DNA of 64,000 nt from Leptospira vanthielii serovar Holland str. Waz Holland = ATCC 700522 (lineage in GTDB: Bacteria; Spirochaetota; Leptospiria; Leptospirales; Leptospiraceae): NCBI RefSeq assembly GCF_000332455.1, contig NZ_AOGY02000042.1, forward strand, positions 1-64,000, in the 5' to 3' direction. The position numbers and the translations under genes are program-made. Below, piece by piece: positions 1 to 8,262 of the stretch (the stretch's first letter is position 1; the number at the start of each line of letters is the position of its first letter). Under the pieces are notes generated by a model. That model saw only the letters and a list, made by a program, of their open reading frames with translations. It did no database searches and was not told the DNA's origin.

Positions 1-7
1 TTTTTGA

Positions 8-310
8 CTAAGCAGATAATTTTAGAGTTCTTATAGAATCTAATTTAGTCTTTAATTTTTCTTTCTTTTCTCTAATATCAAGATCAGTTTGCAAATTTAT
101 CCAAAATTTTTCAGACATACCAAAAAACTTGGATAATCGTAAAGACATATCGACGGTTATTTTTCTTTTTCCATGTAAAATGTCTAAGATAGTAGAAGTT
201 GAAACATGAAGTTCCTTTGATAATTTGTAAGGAGTGATTTGCATAGGTTCAAGAAATTCTTCTTTTAAAATTTCTGCAACAGTAGGAGTCGGGATTCTGT
301 TATTTTTCAT
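8..310 (-). CDS. higA: HigA-family antitoxin (XRE HTH)
   Basis: A 100-residue protein with a helix-turn-helix of the HigA/VapI (XRE) type. The N-terminus (TPTVAEILKEEFLEPM) and the segment STSTILDILHGKRKIT are characteristic of addiction-module antidotes that neutralise a HigB RNase and repress their own operon. It lies directly downstream of a RelE/HigB-like reading frame (327-607), the usual toxin-first HigBA order, with 16 bases between the toxin stop and this start. The frame is intact although the toxin frame is broken. Family assignment is firm; antitoxin activity is inferred from family and context. Confidence 0.85.
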   Translation of the reverse strand: MKNNRIPTPTVAEILKEEFLEPMQITPYKLSKELHVSTSTILDILHGKRKITVDMSLRLSKFFGMSEKFWINLQTDLDIREKKEKLKTKLDSIRTLKLSA

Positions 311-326
311 CTTCTAGTATTATCCT

Positions 327-607
327 CTAATGGTAGTCAGTAACAGAGACTTGCTTACAATTTCCTTGATCAAATTTAAAAACTATTCTCCACTGATCAT
401 TGATTCTAATAGAATAAAATCCAGATAAATCACCTTTTAAACTTTCTAATCTATTAGAGGGAGGTGATTTTAGATCTTCCTCTTTTTCTGCATTATCAAT
501 TAAGATAAGTTTAGTAAGAGCTTTTTTTGAATTTCCGGAGGAATCCTTTTTGAGAATATTTGGTTAAATATTTTCTCTGTTTCTTTGTCTCCGAAAGAAA
601 GAATCAT
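327..607 (-). pseudogene. higB: HigB-type toxin, frameshifted in an A7 run
   Basis: Reading from ATG at 607 gives a RelE/HigB-like start (MILSFGDKETEKIF). The frame reaches a stop shortly after an A7 run (T7 at 522-528 on the plus strand). Adding one A restores a frame to the TAG at 327-329 with the typical HigB core SGFYSIRINDQWRIVFKF and the end VSVTDYH, about 93 residues in all. The spacing to the antitoxin and the gene order are normal. Known family role: ribosome-dependent mRNA endonuclease. As read, the toxin would be a short peptide. A homopolymer sequencing error or slippage expression are alternatives to true inactivation. Confidence 0.8.
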
Positions 608-610
608 TCC

Positions 611-637
611 TACTATATCTCTACTGCAGATATAGTA
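611..637 (-). promoter_or_regulatory. Inverted repeat upstream of higBA, candidate operator
   Basis: A perfect 10-base inverted repeat, TACTATATCT at 611-620 and AGATATAGTA at 628-637, is separated by 7 bases and sits immediately upstream of the toxin ATG. HigA-type antitoxins bind such palindromes to autoregulate, so this is a likely operator overlapping the promoter. The palindrome is seen directly; binding is inferred. Confidence 0.55.
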
Positions 638-685
638 GTCAATCTTTTAATTTGTAATAGTTAATCTAAAATTTAACCCAATTGC

Positions 686-847
686 AACTAACGAACTAGA
701 CTTACCGAAGTTCCCCGACCCTGAGTCCCAACGGGACGTTAGGGACTGGCATGTAGCTTGCGAATGCAAGGCGAATGCCAGAAGGGGAATTTGCCGCAGG
801 CCGAGCGAGGCCTTGTGCCGAAGCGTAGCGGTAAGTCGCTGTTATGC
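686..847 (-). repeat. Structured attC-like element with nested hairpins
   Basis: About 160 bases with an outer stem GACTTACCG (699-707) / CGGTAAGTC (829-837). Nested stems are TTCCCC/GGGGAA (711-716/784-789), GTCCC/GGGAC (725-729/733-737), TGGCAT/ATGCCA (747-752/775-780) enclosing CTTGC/GCAAG (757-761/766-770), and AGGCC/GGCCT (798-802/809-813). On the minus strand it is bounded by GCATAAC (841-847) and GTTAGTT (686-692). Each differs at one position from the integron attC core boxes RYYYAAC and GTTRRRY, and short spacers separate them from the outer stem. It lies between the end of one minus-strand gene and the start of another, as an attC site would. An unrelated structured interspersed repeat is the main alternative. 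Confidence 0.45.
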
Positions 848-862
848 GAAGTAATTTAAGTA

Positions 863-1078
863 TTAAATAGCTATACCAGCATAGATGGATATATTAAAAA
901 ATTTTCTAGTTCCATAGTCGCTTTTATCACTATATAATTGGTCAAAAATGTAGTCACTTGGTAAACCATTATAATATTGCGGAATGAAAGTATAATGATT
1001 ATTGATCTTACTTGCAGAAAGAATTCCATAATTAATTTCAGTACCTAAAAGAATATGATCAAAAAATTCTTTTCTATA
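863..1078 (-). pseudogene. C-terminal remnant (71 codons) of an unknown gene cut by the IS
   Basis: An open frame runs from the edge of the IS element (1078) to a TAA at 863-865 and encodes 71 residues rich in Tyr, Asn and Phe (YRKEFFDHILLGTEINYG at the start, FFNISIYAGIAI at the end). It has no start codon of its own: the preceding codons belong to the IS terminal repeat. The sequence is not recognisable and does not read like the missing part of the NRPS gene on the other side of the element. It is therefore the tail of a different gene. Confidence 0.5.
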
Positions 1079-1102
1079 TGAAGTTCCTAAGTAAAAATAT
1101 AC

Positions 1103-1966
1103 TCATTCATAGGCATAAAATTCATTTTCAAATGTAACAGGAGATTTGTATCCAATTTTAGAATGCAAACGCTTTCTGTTATAAAAAACTTCAATATACT
1201 CGAATAGAGAACTTTGAGCCTGTTCTAAGGAATGGAAGTTCTTATGGTTTGTAAACTCTCTTTTTAATGTAGCAAAAAAAGATTCAGCTGGAGCATTATC
1301 CCAACAATTTCCTTTTCTACTCATACTTTGAATGAATCCTTTTGACGTTAGATTCTCACAAAACTCTTTACTCGCATACTGACTTCCTCTATCAGAATGG
1401 ATTATAAGGCCTTCATTTGGTTTTTGGTTCTCAACAGCATTCTCAAGTGCTCTCATTACGAGAGATGTCTTCATATGAGTGTCAACAGCCCATCCAACAA
1501 TCTTCTTTGTGCATATATCTTTGAATTTACATAAATATAAAAATCCAAACAAATAGGGAATGTAGGTAATGTCAGTCACATACACTGTGTTCGGTGTTGA
1601 AACCTGAAAGTTTTGTTCAAGCAAGTTTGGACTAATAGCTTCTTCATGATTGGAATTTGTCGTCACAGGATGCTTAAATTTCCTAGTTGTAATAGCTTTA
1701 ATCCCATTTTCCCGCATAATTTTAGCCACAGTGGGTAAACTGACTTTGATACCCCTTGCTCTTAGTTCTTTCTGAACTCTCGGACTTCCGTAAGAAAGCA
1801 GATCTCCTTTGTGGAATTTTCTAATTTCATATAAGATTTCTATACTTTTTTGATTTCGAATCGACTTCGATTTTTTCAACCAAGGATAAAATCCCTTGTG
1901 TTTTATATCTAATACTTCGGACATCACTTTGATAGAAAACCCAAAGGATTCCCTATGTTCTTTCAT
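1103..1966 (-). CDS. IS3-family transposase OrfB (DDE catalytic part)
   Basis: A 287-residue integrase-fold protein with all three catalytic acids in context: VTDITYIPY (first Asp), HSDRGSQYAS (second Asp) and NAPAESFFATLKRE (Glu). The N-terminal half carries the HTH_21-like region typical of IS3 OrfB. The functional transposase is probably an OrfA-OrfB fusion made by a -1 frameshift, because the OrfB frame stays open upstream of its ATG to the slippery A6G in orfA. All key residues are present, so the element may still be active. Confidence 0.92.
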   Translation of the reverse strand: MKEHRESFGFSIKVMSEVLDIKHKGFYPWLKKSKSIRNQKSIEILYEIRKFHKGDLLSYGSPRVQKELRARGIKVSLPTVAKIMRENGIKAITTRKFKHPVTTNSNHEEAISPNLLEQNFQVSTPNTVYVTDITYIPYLFGFLYLCKFKDICTKKIVGWAVDTHMKTSLVMRALENAVENQKPNEGLIIHSDRGSQYASKEFCENLTSKGFIQSMSRKGNCWDNAPAESFFATLKREFTNHKNFHSLEQAQSSLFEYIEVFYNRKRLHSKIGYKSPVTFENEFYAYE

Positions 1967-1983
1967 AAAAAGATATTTATCTT

Positions 1984-2262
1984 CTAAGGACTTAAAGTGA
2001 TGCCCATTGCCTTTTTTAAAATATCCCTCTGCTGTTTTAAATTTTGAACTTCACGTTCAAGCTCCTGGATCCTCTTGTCTCGAACATCTTGCAGAGAATC
2101 TGTCTCGGTTTGATTTTGATCTAGTTCCTTTTTCCATCTGCCTAGTATCCCATTGGGGAGCCCTAGTTCTTGGCATACCATATTCTGGGATTTCCCACTT
2201 GATATTAAATATTGAACCGATTCTCTCTTAAACTCTGTGGTGTATTGTTTTCTCCGCTTCAT
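1984..2262 (-). CDS. IS3-family OrfA (HTH_Tnp_1, leucine zipper)
   Basis: A 92-residue protein starting MKRRKQYTTEFKRESVQYL, with the helix-turn-helix that binds IS ends and a C-terminal heptad-like segment (RIQELEREVQNLKQQRDI) for dimerisation. Near its 3' end the minus-strand heptamer AAAAAAG (2011-2017) allows a -1 shift into a frame that runs without stop into OrfB. OrfA alone ends 18 bases before the OrfB ATG. OrfA alone normally regulates transposition, and the fusion is the transposase. Confidence 0.9.
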   Translation of the reverse strand: MKRRKQYTTEFKRESVQYLISSGKSQNMVCQELGLPNGILGRWKKELDQNQTETDSLQDVRDKRIQELEREVQNLKQQRDILKKAMGITLSP

Positions 2263-2319
2263 GGCAACCTCTTGTAGTCGTTTGTTGCCTATTGTCGAGT
2301 ATATAATGCGTTAGGAACT

Positions 2320-5022
2320 TCATTTTGGTATAACATAAGATAACAATTTACCTTTGTTATCTAACACTACGACAGATGACTGTATAAATTCAGACTTATT
2401 AAGCTGCTTTTCAATTTCTTCCAACTCTACACGATAACCATTCACTTTAACTTGATTATCCAATCTTCCGTAATACTCAATTATACCATTTTCTCTATAG
2501 ACGCCCATATCTCCGGTTAAGTAAATTAACCCTGAGGAATATGCGTCTTTAATAAATCTTTCTTTTGTTAACTGATAGTTGTTAATATAGCCTTTACCAA
2601 CGCCCTTACCACCTATAGCGATCTCTCCAACAAAACCTGGAGGAAGTATTCGACTATATTTATCTAGTATATAAGTCCTTGAGTTCAAGATAGGCTTTCC
2701 AATTGGAATACTTTTCGCTTCCGATATTTCTTGCTTGGTAATTTCATAAGAAGATGATATATCAGTACATTCAGTCGGCCCATATGTGTTAATTAACCGC
2801 GTAGAAAATCTATCTGACTGAATCCAGTTAACCAGGTTTTTTCCGTTTATCGGCTCCCCACCTAAAACCAGGATCTGTAGCCTTTCTAAATGCTCATATC
2901 CTTCACCAAGTTCCCCAAAATTAACTAATGGATAAAATGCACTTGGCGCACAGTTTATATATTCAATTGGCTCACCTAACAAAACTTTCTTAATATAATC
3001 ATAGTCCATAAAAATAAATTTATGTAAGTATAATTTGGAACCCGTCAACAATGGTGCAAAAATATTTTTCTGAGCAAGGTCAAAAGAAATAGGGGCAACC
3101 AATAAAGTAGAATTTCCCCTTTGCTTATCAAAGAGACCTATATACCACTTCATCAAATTTGAAAACGAACCATGGGAAACTGTAGCACCTTTCGGATCGC
3201 CAGTTGAGCCAGAAGTATAAATGGTATAAATAGAGTCATACTCCTCAATTACGCAATTTGGGTTACAAGAATTCAAATCAAAAGAAGTTTCAAATATTTT
3301 TATGACATTAATATAATTGATACCGATATTCTCAAAATCATTCTCTGATAAAAGCAGTTTACTACGACTATCTACTAACATGAAACTCAATCGATCTTCC
3401 GGAACCTTCATATCAATAGGAATATATGAAGCACCAATTTTTAAAATAGCTAAAAGTGCTACCACTAGATACTCACTATTATCTATCTGAACACCAATGC
3501 ATTCACCTTTACGAACAGAACAAGTATGCATCAAAAAATCAGAAAGCATATTTGCCTTTTCATTCAACTCACGATAAGTCAGAGCCTTAGCATCTGAAAC
3601 AATTGCTATTCGATCAGAATATTCAACAGCAATCGATTCAAATAGTTTATGAATAGGAACAAATGGCTGATCCGTAGATTCAGAAATGCAAGCCGAAAAC
3701 TTCTCCGCTTCCGCAAATGAAACTAGATCAATCTCTTTAATCTTAGTATCTATAGCTTCAGGGAACATAGACATCAACCTTGAGAAGGAGTCCAGCATTG
3801 ATCTTATTTGAACATTAGTAAAACATGATTCATTAAAAATAAAATCTATACAAATATCATTATTATCATCAAAGTCACCAATATACACACTAACAGGCAA
3901 AGCCTGTGCCTTATTCGGAACATGAAGATATTCAACTTCCGCGCTCTCAATTTTTTCGTTTGAATCAAAATTAATATTAGATAATGCAATCTCGTATAAA
4001 GGTATTTTTGTAGCGGAATCTATATTTACTTCTCTTGAAATTTCACTGACAGGAAATCGCTGAAAACGATAATTTGTTTTTAACTTACTTATTATGTTTG
4101 TAACAAGCTCACTCAATGTAAACTCTCCATCAAAGTCAATGCGGAGTGGGAAGACACTAACAAACAATCCAATAGTATTCAAGAAATAACTATTCTTTCT
4201 ATTTAAAACAGGAATTCCGACACAGAAGTTACTGGTCCCATTCAACTTATTGAACAAAACGAACAGCATTCCCAATGTTATATGAAAAAAGTTTGAATTC
4301 AAATGAGACACTGAATTTGATAAAAGTTCATATTCACGACGCGAAATAATAACTTTTTCTATTTTACAATTCAAAGGGTCTATATTCTGATATTGTTTTT
4401 TAAATAATTGTTCTGGCTTGGTAAGAAATTCTGATTTCCAAAATCTCTTATCCTTTTGATACTTATCAGATGCTAAATACTCTAACTCATTATTCAAATA
4501 GACAGAATAATCATACTGAACGGGAGGGCCGTCCATTTTTCCAGAACATATATTGTTGTATGATTTAATAACCTGATTTAAAGCTAGATTTGCACCCCAG
4601 GCGTCAATTAATATATGATGAAATTTTGCCACTAAATACAAATTTTTGTTTGATAAGTGTAATATACTAAATGAACACAATCTATTATCCGATTTAATAT
4701 CAAACGGGACTAATGAAACTTTATCTATAAACGTATTATAAAATTCGCTTATATCCTGTGTTTGATCATACTCGATCACTTCCAACTTAATATCTCGATC
4801 ATTAATCCGTTCCAATACAGGAACATTATCGATTATCGATATTTTTGAATTTAGTATGGGACTGTTCGAGACAAAAAAGCGAACAACTTCAATGAAATTG
4901 CCAACATCTATTTTACCGTTTATCGAAACGACTCCGATTAAGTTGTATATTGTAGAACTAGGATAAAGCAACTGCTCTTTATAAATATCAAGTTGCTGTG
5001 TAGATAATCTTGAATAGCTCAT
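2320..5022 (-). CDS. NRPS condensation-adenylation protein, 3' end cut by IS
   Basis: About 900 residues from ATG 5022, chosen because AAGGA stands 5 bases upstream; an in-frame TTG at 5046 is less likely. A condensation domain (1-430) has the active-site motif HHILIDAW with H135, H136 and D140. An adenylation domain follows with A3 YTSGSTGDPKG, the A4 Asp in SFDLAQKN, A5 NTYGPTE, A7 YLTGD and A8 GRLDNQVKVNGYRVE. The frame stops just after LSYVIPK at a TGA that is the first three bases of the IS terminal repeat. The A10 lysine region and any carrier or thioesterase domain are therefore missing. It would have activated and condensed an amino acid; as it stands it is probably inactive. The substrate cannot be called. 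Confidence 0.85.
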   Translation of the reverse strand: MSYSRLSTQQLDIYKEQLLYPSSTIYNLIGVVSINGKIDVGNFIEVVRFFVSNSPILNSKISIIDNVPVLERINDRDIKLEVIEYDQTQDISEFYNTFIDKVSLVPFDIKSDNRLCSFSILHLSNKNLYLVAKFHHILIDAWGANLALNQVIKSYNNICSGKMDGPPVQYDYSVYLNNELEYLASDKYQKDKRFWKSEFLTKPEQLFKKQYQNIDPLNCKIEKVIISRREYELLSNSVSHLNSNFFHITLGMLFVLFNKLNGTSNFCVGIPVLNRKNSYFLNTIGLFVSVFPLRIDFDGEFTLSELVTNIISKLKTNYRFQRFPVSEISREVNIDSATKIPLYEIALSNINFDSNEKIESAEVEYLHVPNKAQALPVSVYIGDFDDNNDICIDFIFNESCFTNVQIRSMLDSFSRLMSMFPEAIDTKIKEIDLVSFAEAEKFSACISESTDQPFVPIHKLFESIAVEYSDRIAIVSDAKALTYRELNEKANMLSDFLMHTCSVRKGECIGVQIDNSEYLVVALLAILKIGASYIPIDMKVPEDRLSFMLVDSRSKLLLSENDFENIGINYINVIKIFETSFDLNSCNPNCVIEEYDSIYTIYTSGSTGDPKGATVSHGSFSNLMKWYIGLFDKQRGNSTLLVAPISFDLAQKNIFAPLLTGSKLYLHKFIFMDYDYIKKVLLGEPIEYINCAPSAFYPLVNFGELGEGYEHLERLQILVLGGEPINGKNLVNWIQSDRFSTRLINTYGPTECTDISSSYEITKQEISEAKSIPIGKPILNSRTYILDKYSRILPPGFVGEIAIGGKGVGKGYINNYQLTKERFIKDAYSSGLIYLTGDMGVYRENGIIEYYGRLDNQVKVNGYRVELEEIEKQLNKSEFIQSSVVVLDNKGKLLSYVIPK

Positions 5023-5044
5023 TAAATTCCTTAAAAAAGAAAAC

Positions 5045-5078
5045 AATCATCCATCTATTTCCCAACAGGCGGATGATT
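5045..5078 (-). repeat. Inverted repeat in the NRPS leader
   Basis: AATCATCC at 5045-5052 pairs with GGATGATT at 5071-5078 across 18 bases, immediately upstream of the NRPS start and its ribosome binding site. It could be a leader hairpin or an operator. No U-tract is present, so it is not a simple terminator. Confidence 0.3.
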
Positions 5079-5406
5079 AGCTAACCTTCCGAGAGGCACC
5101 AATCAATCCACTTTTAAATTGTTAGATGGAATGCTAAATTCCCTTTTAAAAAGAATTACTTACTTCTAATTCAATTTAAAATTTCTTTATATACTTATAA
5201 GATTATCAGGTCGGAACTGAAACCTTCTAAGTAGACTTAAGATTAACAGTCGTAATGTCAATGACAAATAACAACAATTAGCAGCTTGAGCTACTTTTTT
5301 ATGAACAACGTTCCTTTATGAACAAGAAATCCAAAACCTCAAAAAAAACAATATTTAAAGACGTTTATTCAATCATCAGATAACTAGATAGAATTTAGCC
5401 AATCAA
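5079..5406. other. Intergenic A/T-rich stretch, nothing recognised
   Basis: About 330 bases of A/T-rich sequence between the NRPS leader and the first degenerate frame downstream. No gene, tRNA, clear terminator or repeat was recognised. It presumably holds the divergent promoters, including that of the NRPS gene, but no convincing -10/-35 pair stood out. Confidence 0.4.
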
Positions 5407-5639
5407 ATGGTTGGGAACTTATGGTTCCAATTAGATGATTTATTAAAACAAAACAATAATGTTTATACAGAAGCGACGAATTCTATATCGAAGCTAACAG
5501 GTCTTCGTCATCAGATTGAATATTGATTCGGAATAAAGAAGTTGGTCGGAATGGGTTAATTTCAAAACTAAATACATTATATTCAGATAGACCAGCATTC
5601 TGCCAGGACACAGCAAAAGAATTTGGAAAGACTACTTAA
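5407..5639 (+). pseudogene. Degenerate unidentified gene
   Basis: From ATG 5407 a frame reads MVGNLWFQLDDLLKQNNN and stays open for 40 codons to a TGA at 5524. A second frame, open from 5520, then reads LIRNKEVGRNGLISKLNTL and stops at TAA 5637-5639. The two pieces abut almost exactly at one frame change and together look like one protein of about 80 residues with a frameshift. The second frame is also in register with the kelch-like pieces downstream. No family was recognised. Confidence that this was coding is modest. Confidence 0.3.
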
Positions 5640-6513
5640 CGAGTCATTTCAGAAGAAACCAAATACTCAAAACCTGCAGATTTATTAGACCAAGCGACTA
5701 CGAATGTTTCTAGAAAACCTACTATGGAGATCGCAACAGGAACATCCATAGAAACGGATGTTGGCTCTATATTACAATCTCCATTAGTTGGTGGAGTCAT
5801 CGGCTCTTTTGATGAAGAAATTGTAATCTTAGGTGGAACTACTACTACCGATATGACCACTGGTACAATTTTTAACACTATATATAAGTTTTATCCAAAC
5901 ATCGGAAACAATGGAACTTGGGTGAGTCTTTTATCAAGCACCAATATTTTTCCACGCATTGATATGGCTGGGGTTACTTATTAATGGAAGTTTAGTGTTT
6001 ACTGGTGGAAGATTCTATTCAGATGGTCTATCCTATGCAACGACAGATGCCTATGCTCCTTCACTCAACTCAACATCGGGTAAAATTGAAGCATCGATTT
6101 CTCTGGCTCGCCATGGCTCAGGATATGCTTGTTATCAACCTATTTCCACAGATCCATTCCCAACTGACACTCCCACATTATTTATCGCAGGAGGTTCTAC
6201 AGGAACGAATATTTCGCAACCAGTTACTGCTGTAACCAATTCAAATCGATTTGAATACTCATACTTGGGAACCGCCTCTAATGCTTTTGTTACAGGCTCA
6301 AATACTCCTATAGCTCTATATTACCCAGCTATGGAAGTTTCCTATGAAAAGAGGAAGCTTTATCTTTTCGGTGGAGCGTCCGAATTTAACCTACCAGTCG
6401 ATCAAGTTTACTCTCTTGATTTAGCAAATCCTGGAGGGAATCCCTGGGTTCCCGAATCAATTAATATGCCGAGAAGTCGTTTTGGACACAAAGCGATTAT
6501 TTTGAGTAGGTAA
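5640..6513 (+). pseudogene. Kelch-like repeat protein, frameshifted
   Basis: Two overlapping frames make one broken gene. The first, open from 5640 (usable ATG 5724), ends at 5984 with IFPRIDMAGVTY. The second, to 6513, continues NGSLVFTGGRFYSDG. They contain kelch-type blades with the hallmark Gly-Gly pairs (EEIVILGGTTTTD, GSLVFTGG, PTLFIAGGSTG, KLYLFGGASEF) and the terminal PRSRFGHKAIIL. Kelch proteins fold as beta-propellers and are often secreted in leptospires. No signal peptide remains at the 5' side. A single-base indel near 5980 would rejoin the frames; it is not in a long homopolymer. Confidence 0.6.
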
Positions 6514-6515
6514 AT

Positions 6516-7084
6516 ATGAAAAAAATAAGTATAATTTTCTTTCTTCTTACTGCTTCTACTCTATTTGCTGATACCATTTCCGAAGAAGATATCTTTCTTT
6601 ACAGACATTCGTTGAAAGAAAGGAAGTTTTCAGAAGCGCAAGACTTGCTTTCTAAGTTTCAAAATCTAAAAATTGATCAAACAAAGCTTGAATTATTAGA
6701 AACTGAATTATGGATAGCGAAGGGTGAGGATCTTTATACAAAAAAAAATATAGATCCGCTTTTCCCTACTATAGTGATGCATATGCTCGATGGAGGACGA
6801 ATCCAATAATAAAAGAAAGATATACTGAACTTTCGGGAAAGTTACTTCACGATGAAGAGCTTTCGAAACCATTGATGACTCAGAAAACATTTAAACTGCC
6901 GATTGAAAAAGAAAAGGAAATTGTATATTTGCCTACCAACGCAGAAGCCTTTTTTATCGTAAATAGTTTTCGTATCGGCGATTTAGAAGATCAAACAAAA
7001 ATAATATACGGGATTGGCGGGTCTATATTCACCCTACTAATCATTCAAATTATAATCAATTTAATTCTGCTAACAAGAAAATAA
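6516..7084 (+). pseudogene. Secreted TPR-like protein with C-terminal membrane anchor, frameshifted in an A9 run
   Basis: ATG 6516 begins a signal peptide (MKKISIIFFLLTASTLFA) and an alpha-helical repeat-like region. The frame breaks after GEDLYTKK at an A9 run (6740-6748) and ends uselessly at 6809. With one extra A it continues as YRSAFPYYSDAYARW, a TPR-like helix, through LPTNAEAFFIVNSFRIG to a C-terminal hydrophobic segment (FTLLIIQIIINLILL) and a stop at 7084, about 189 residues. It starts 3 bases after the kelch-like gene, so the two were probably co-transcribed. Function unknown. Confidence 0.6.
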
Positions 7085-7214
7085 CGATACAAAGTTTACT
7101 ACTTAAAAATCAATTACGAACTAGTATTCTTTAAGGTTCATCTACAGAAATAAACAGAGATTTAAATAAACGACCTATCCTTTCTCAAATACTACAAATT
7201 CTACTACTTTACCG

Positions 7215-7256
7215 ATGATGGAGAGAGACATTATTTTACGGTTTGTCCTCCATCAT
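7215..7256. repeat. Inverted repeat between convergent genes
   Basis: ATGATGGAG at 7215-7223 pairs with CTCCATCAT at 7248-7256, with a further possible GACA/TGTC pairing inside. It lies between the end of the plus-strand TPR-like gene and the end of the minus-strand membrane protein gene. No U-tract is seen on either side, so a terminator role is only possible. The surrounding 7085-7308 shows no other feature. Confidence 0.35.
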
Positions 7257-7308
7257 GCAATCATAAGAAACAAGAGCCTAGAATCATTCCCGATATGGGT
7301 TACAAGTA

Positions 7309-8181
7309 TTATTTTGCTTCTATAAATCGATTCTTCAGATAAGTTTCAAATTCATTATTAATAAAACTTTCCAATGGATGAACACTGCTAATAATTGTAT
7401 CTTTTGTAGAATGTAATTTATACCCTAATTCATTTTCAGCATAATTAGAATTAACACTTTTAGTAATTGATCCATCTCTTTGAAGCTGATAATAAGTTTG
7501 CAATGAACTTTCTGAATATCCAACATCAGACAATATAGAATTAATTTGAACTTGACCTAGAAATTCTACTACATAAAAATCAAAAGGAAATTTCTTCAAC
7601 ACTCTCCCAAGTATAGGATGTTTGTTGTTAAAAGGGATTACTAAATCAAATTCTTTATAGTATGAAACAAATTCATTTTCATTTAATCCATTCTTATTCT
7701 CTATTAAAATATACCTTGAACTTTCTTTAAGAATCCCATGGTTTTTAAGCAAATAGCTTAACAAGGCAGAGGATTTTTCTGAAATAAACTCGTTAACCTT
7801 TCTATGAGTTTCTATACTTTCGAGTAAGGCAGGAATTCTAAGTTTATGAATTTTGTTTTTTTGACCTTCTTTTATATTTGCGATTTTCTGATTAAAAAAC
7901 TCTTTTGAGAAATTATAGATAACATCTCCTAAATGTTGTATTAACAGAGGAAAGGCAAACATCATAGTAACTGGTAAAACAATTCTTACTTTCCATTCAC
8001 CATATAAAAAGGAATTGAAAATTAAAACAGAAAGTGGATCTCTAATGTTTACAAACAAATCTATCAAAATATCATAATTTGTAACAACAAAGGTGAAGAT
8101 AAAAGAACCAATGAATGGATGTCCAATTCTATCCAAAATCATTTGTGTAAATCCCTTGGTTGCTTGATCTTCTGGTGACAT
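7309..8181 (-). CDS. Uncharacterised membrane protein, 290 aa
   Basis: An intact frame with an N-terminal region containing two probable transmembrane stretches (HPFIGSFIFTFVVTNYDILI and VRIVLPVTMMFAFPLLIQHL). A charged, mostly helical cytoplasmic part (FFNQKIANIKEGQKNKIHKL onward) is followed by a mixed C-terminal domain. No catalytic motif was recognised. It stands alone between broken genes in the accessory region, with its start about 80 bases from the next gene. It could be a membrane component of an accessory or defence function, but nothing in the sequence shows that. Confidence 0.6.
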   Translation of the reverse strand: MSPEDQATKGFTQMILDRIGHPFIGSFIFTFVVTNYDILIDLFVNIRDPLSVLIFNSFLYGEWKVRIVLPVTMMFAFPLLIQHLGDVIYNFSKEFFNQKIANIKEGQKNKIHKLRIPALLESIETHRKVNEFISEKSSALLSYLLKNHGILKESSRYILIENKNGLNENEFVSYYKEFDLVIPFNNKHPILGRVLKKFPFDFYVVEFLGQVQINSILSDVGYSESSLQTYYQLQRDGSITKSVNSNYAENELGYKLHSTKDTIISSVHPLESFINNEFETYLKNRFIEAK

Positions 8182-8262
8182 CAGAACTCCTTAGACATAA
8201 AAAAAACGATGGGTTTAATCCTCGCTCCTATCAGCTAACTCTCGGTTAAATCTGTCTAGCAG

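Larger units (their letters stand above)
1079..2322 (-). mobile_element. IS3-family insertion sequence, complete, no target duplication seen
   Basis: The element is 1244 bases, bounded by the inverted repeat TGAAGTTCCTAA at 1079-1090 and its complement at 2311-2322, so it ends in TG...CA as IS3 elements do. It carries orfA and orfB in the standard arrangement with a slippery A6G (2011-2017). The flanks (CTATA before 1079, TTTTG after 2322) share no 3-5 base duplication, which points to a deletion or recombination after insertion. The right end supplies the stop codon of the neighbouring NRPS frame, and the left end abuts a gene remnant. Confidence 0.9.

Noticed and set aside
2007..2231. Open frame on the plus strand opposite IS orfA
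   Set aside because: It is a shadow of the transposase gene and has no family character.
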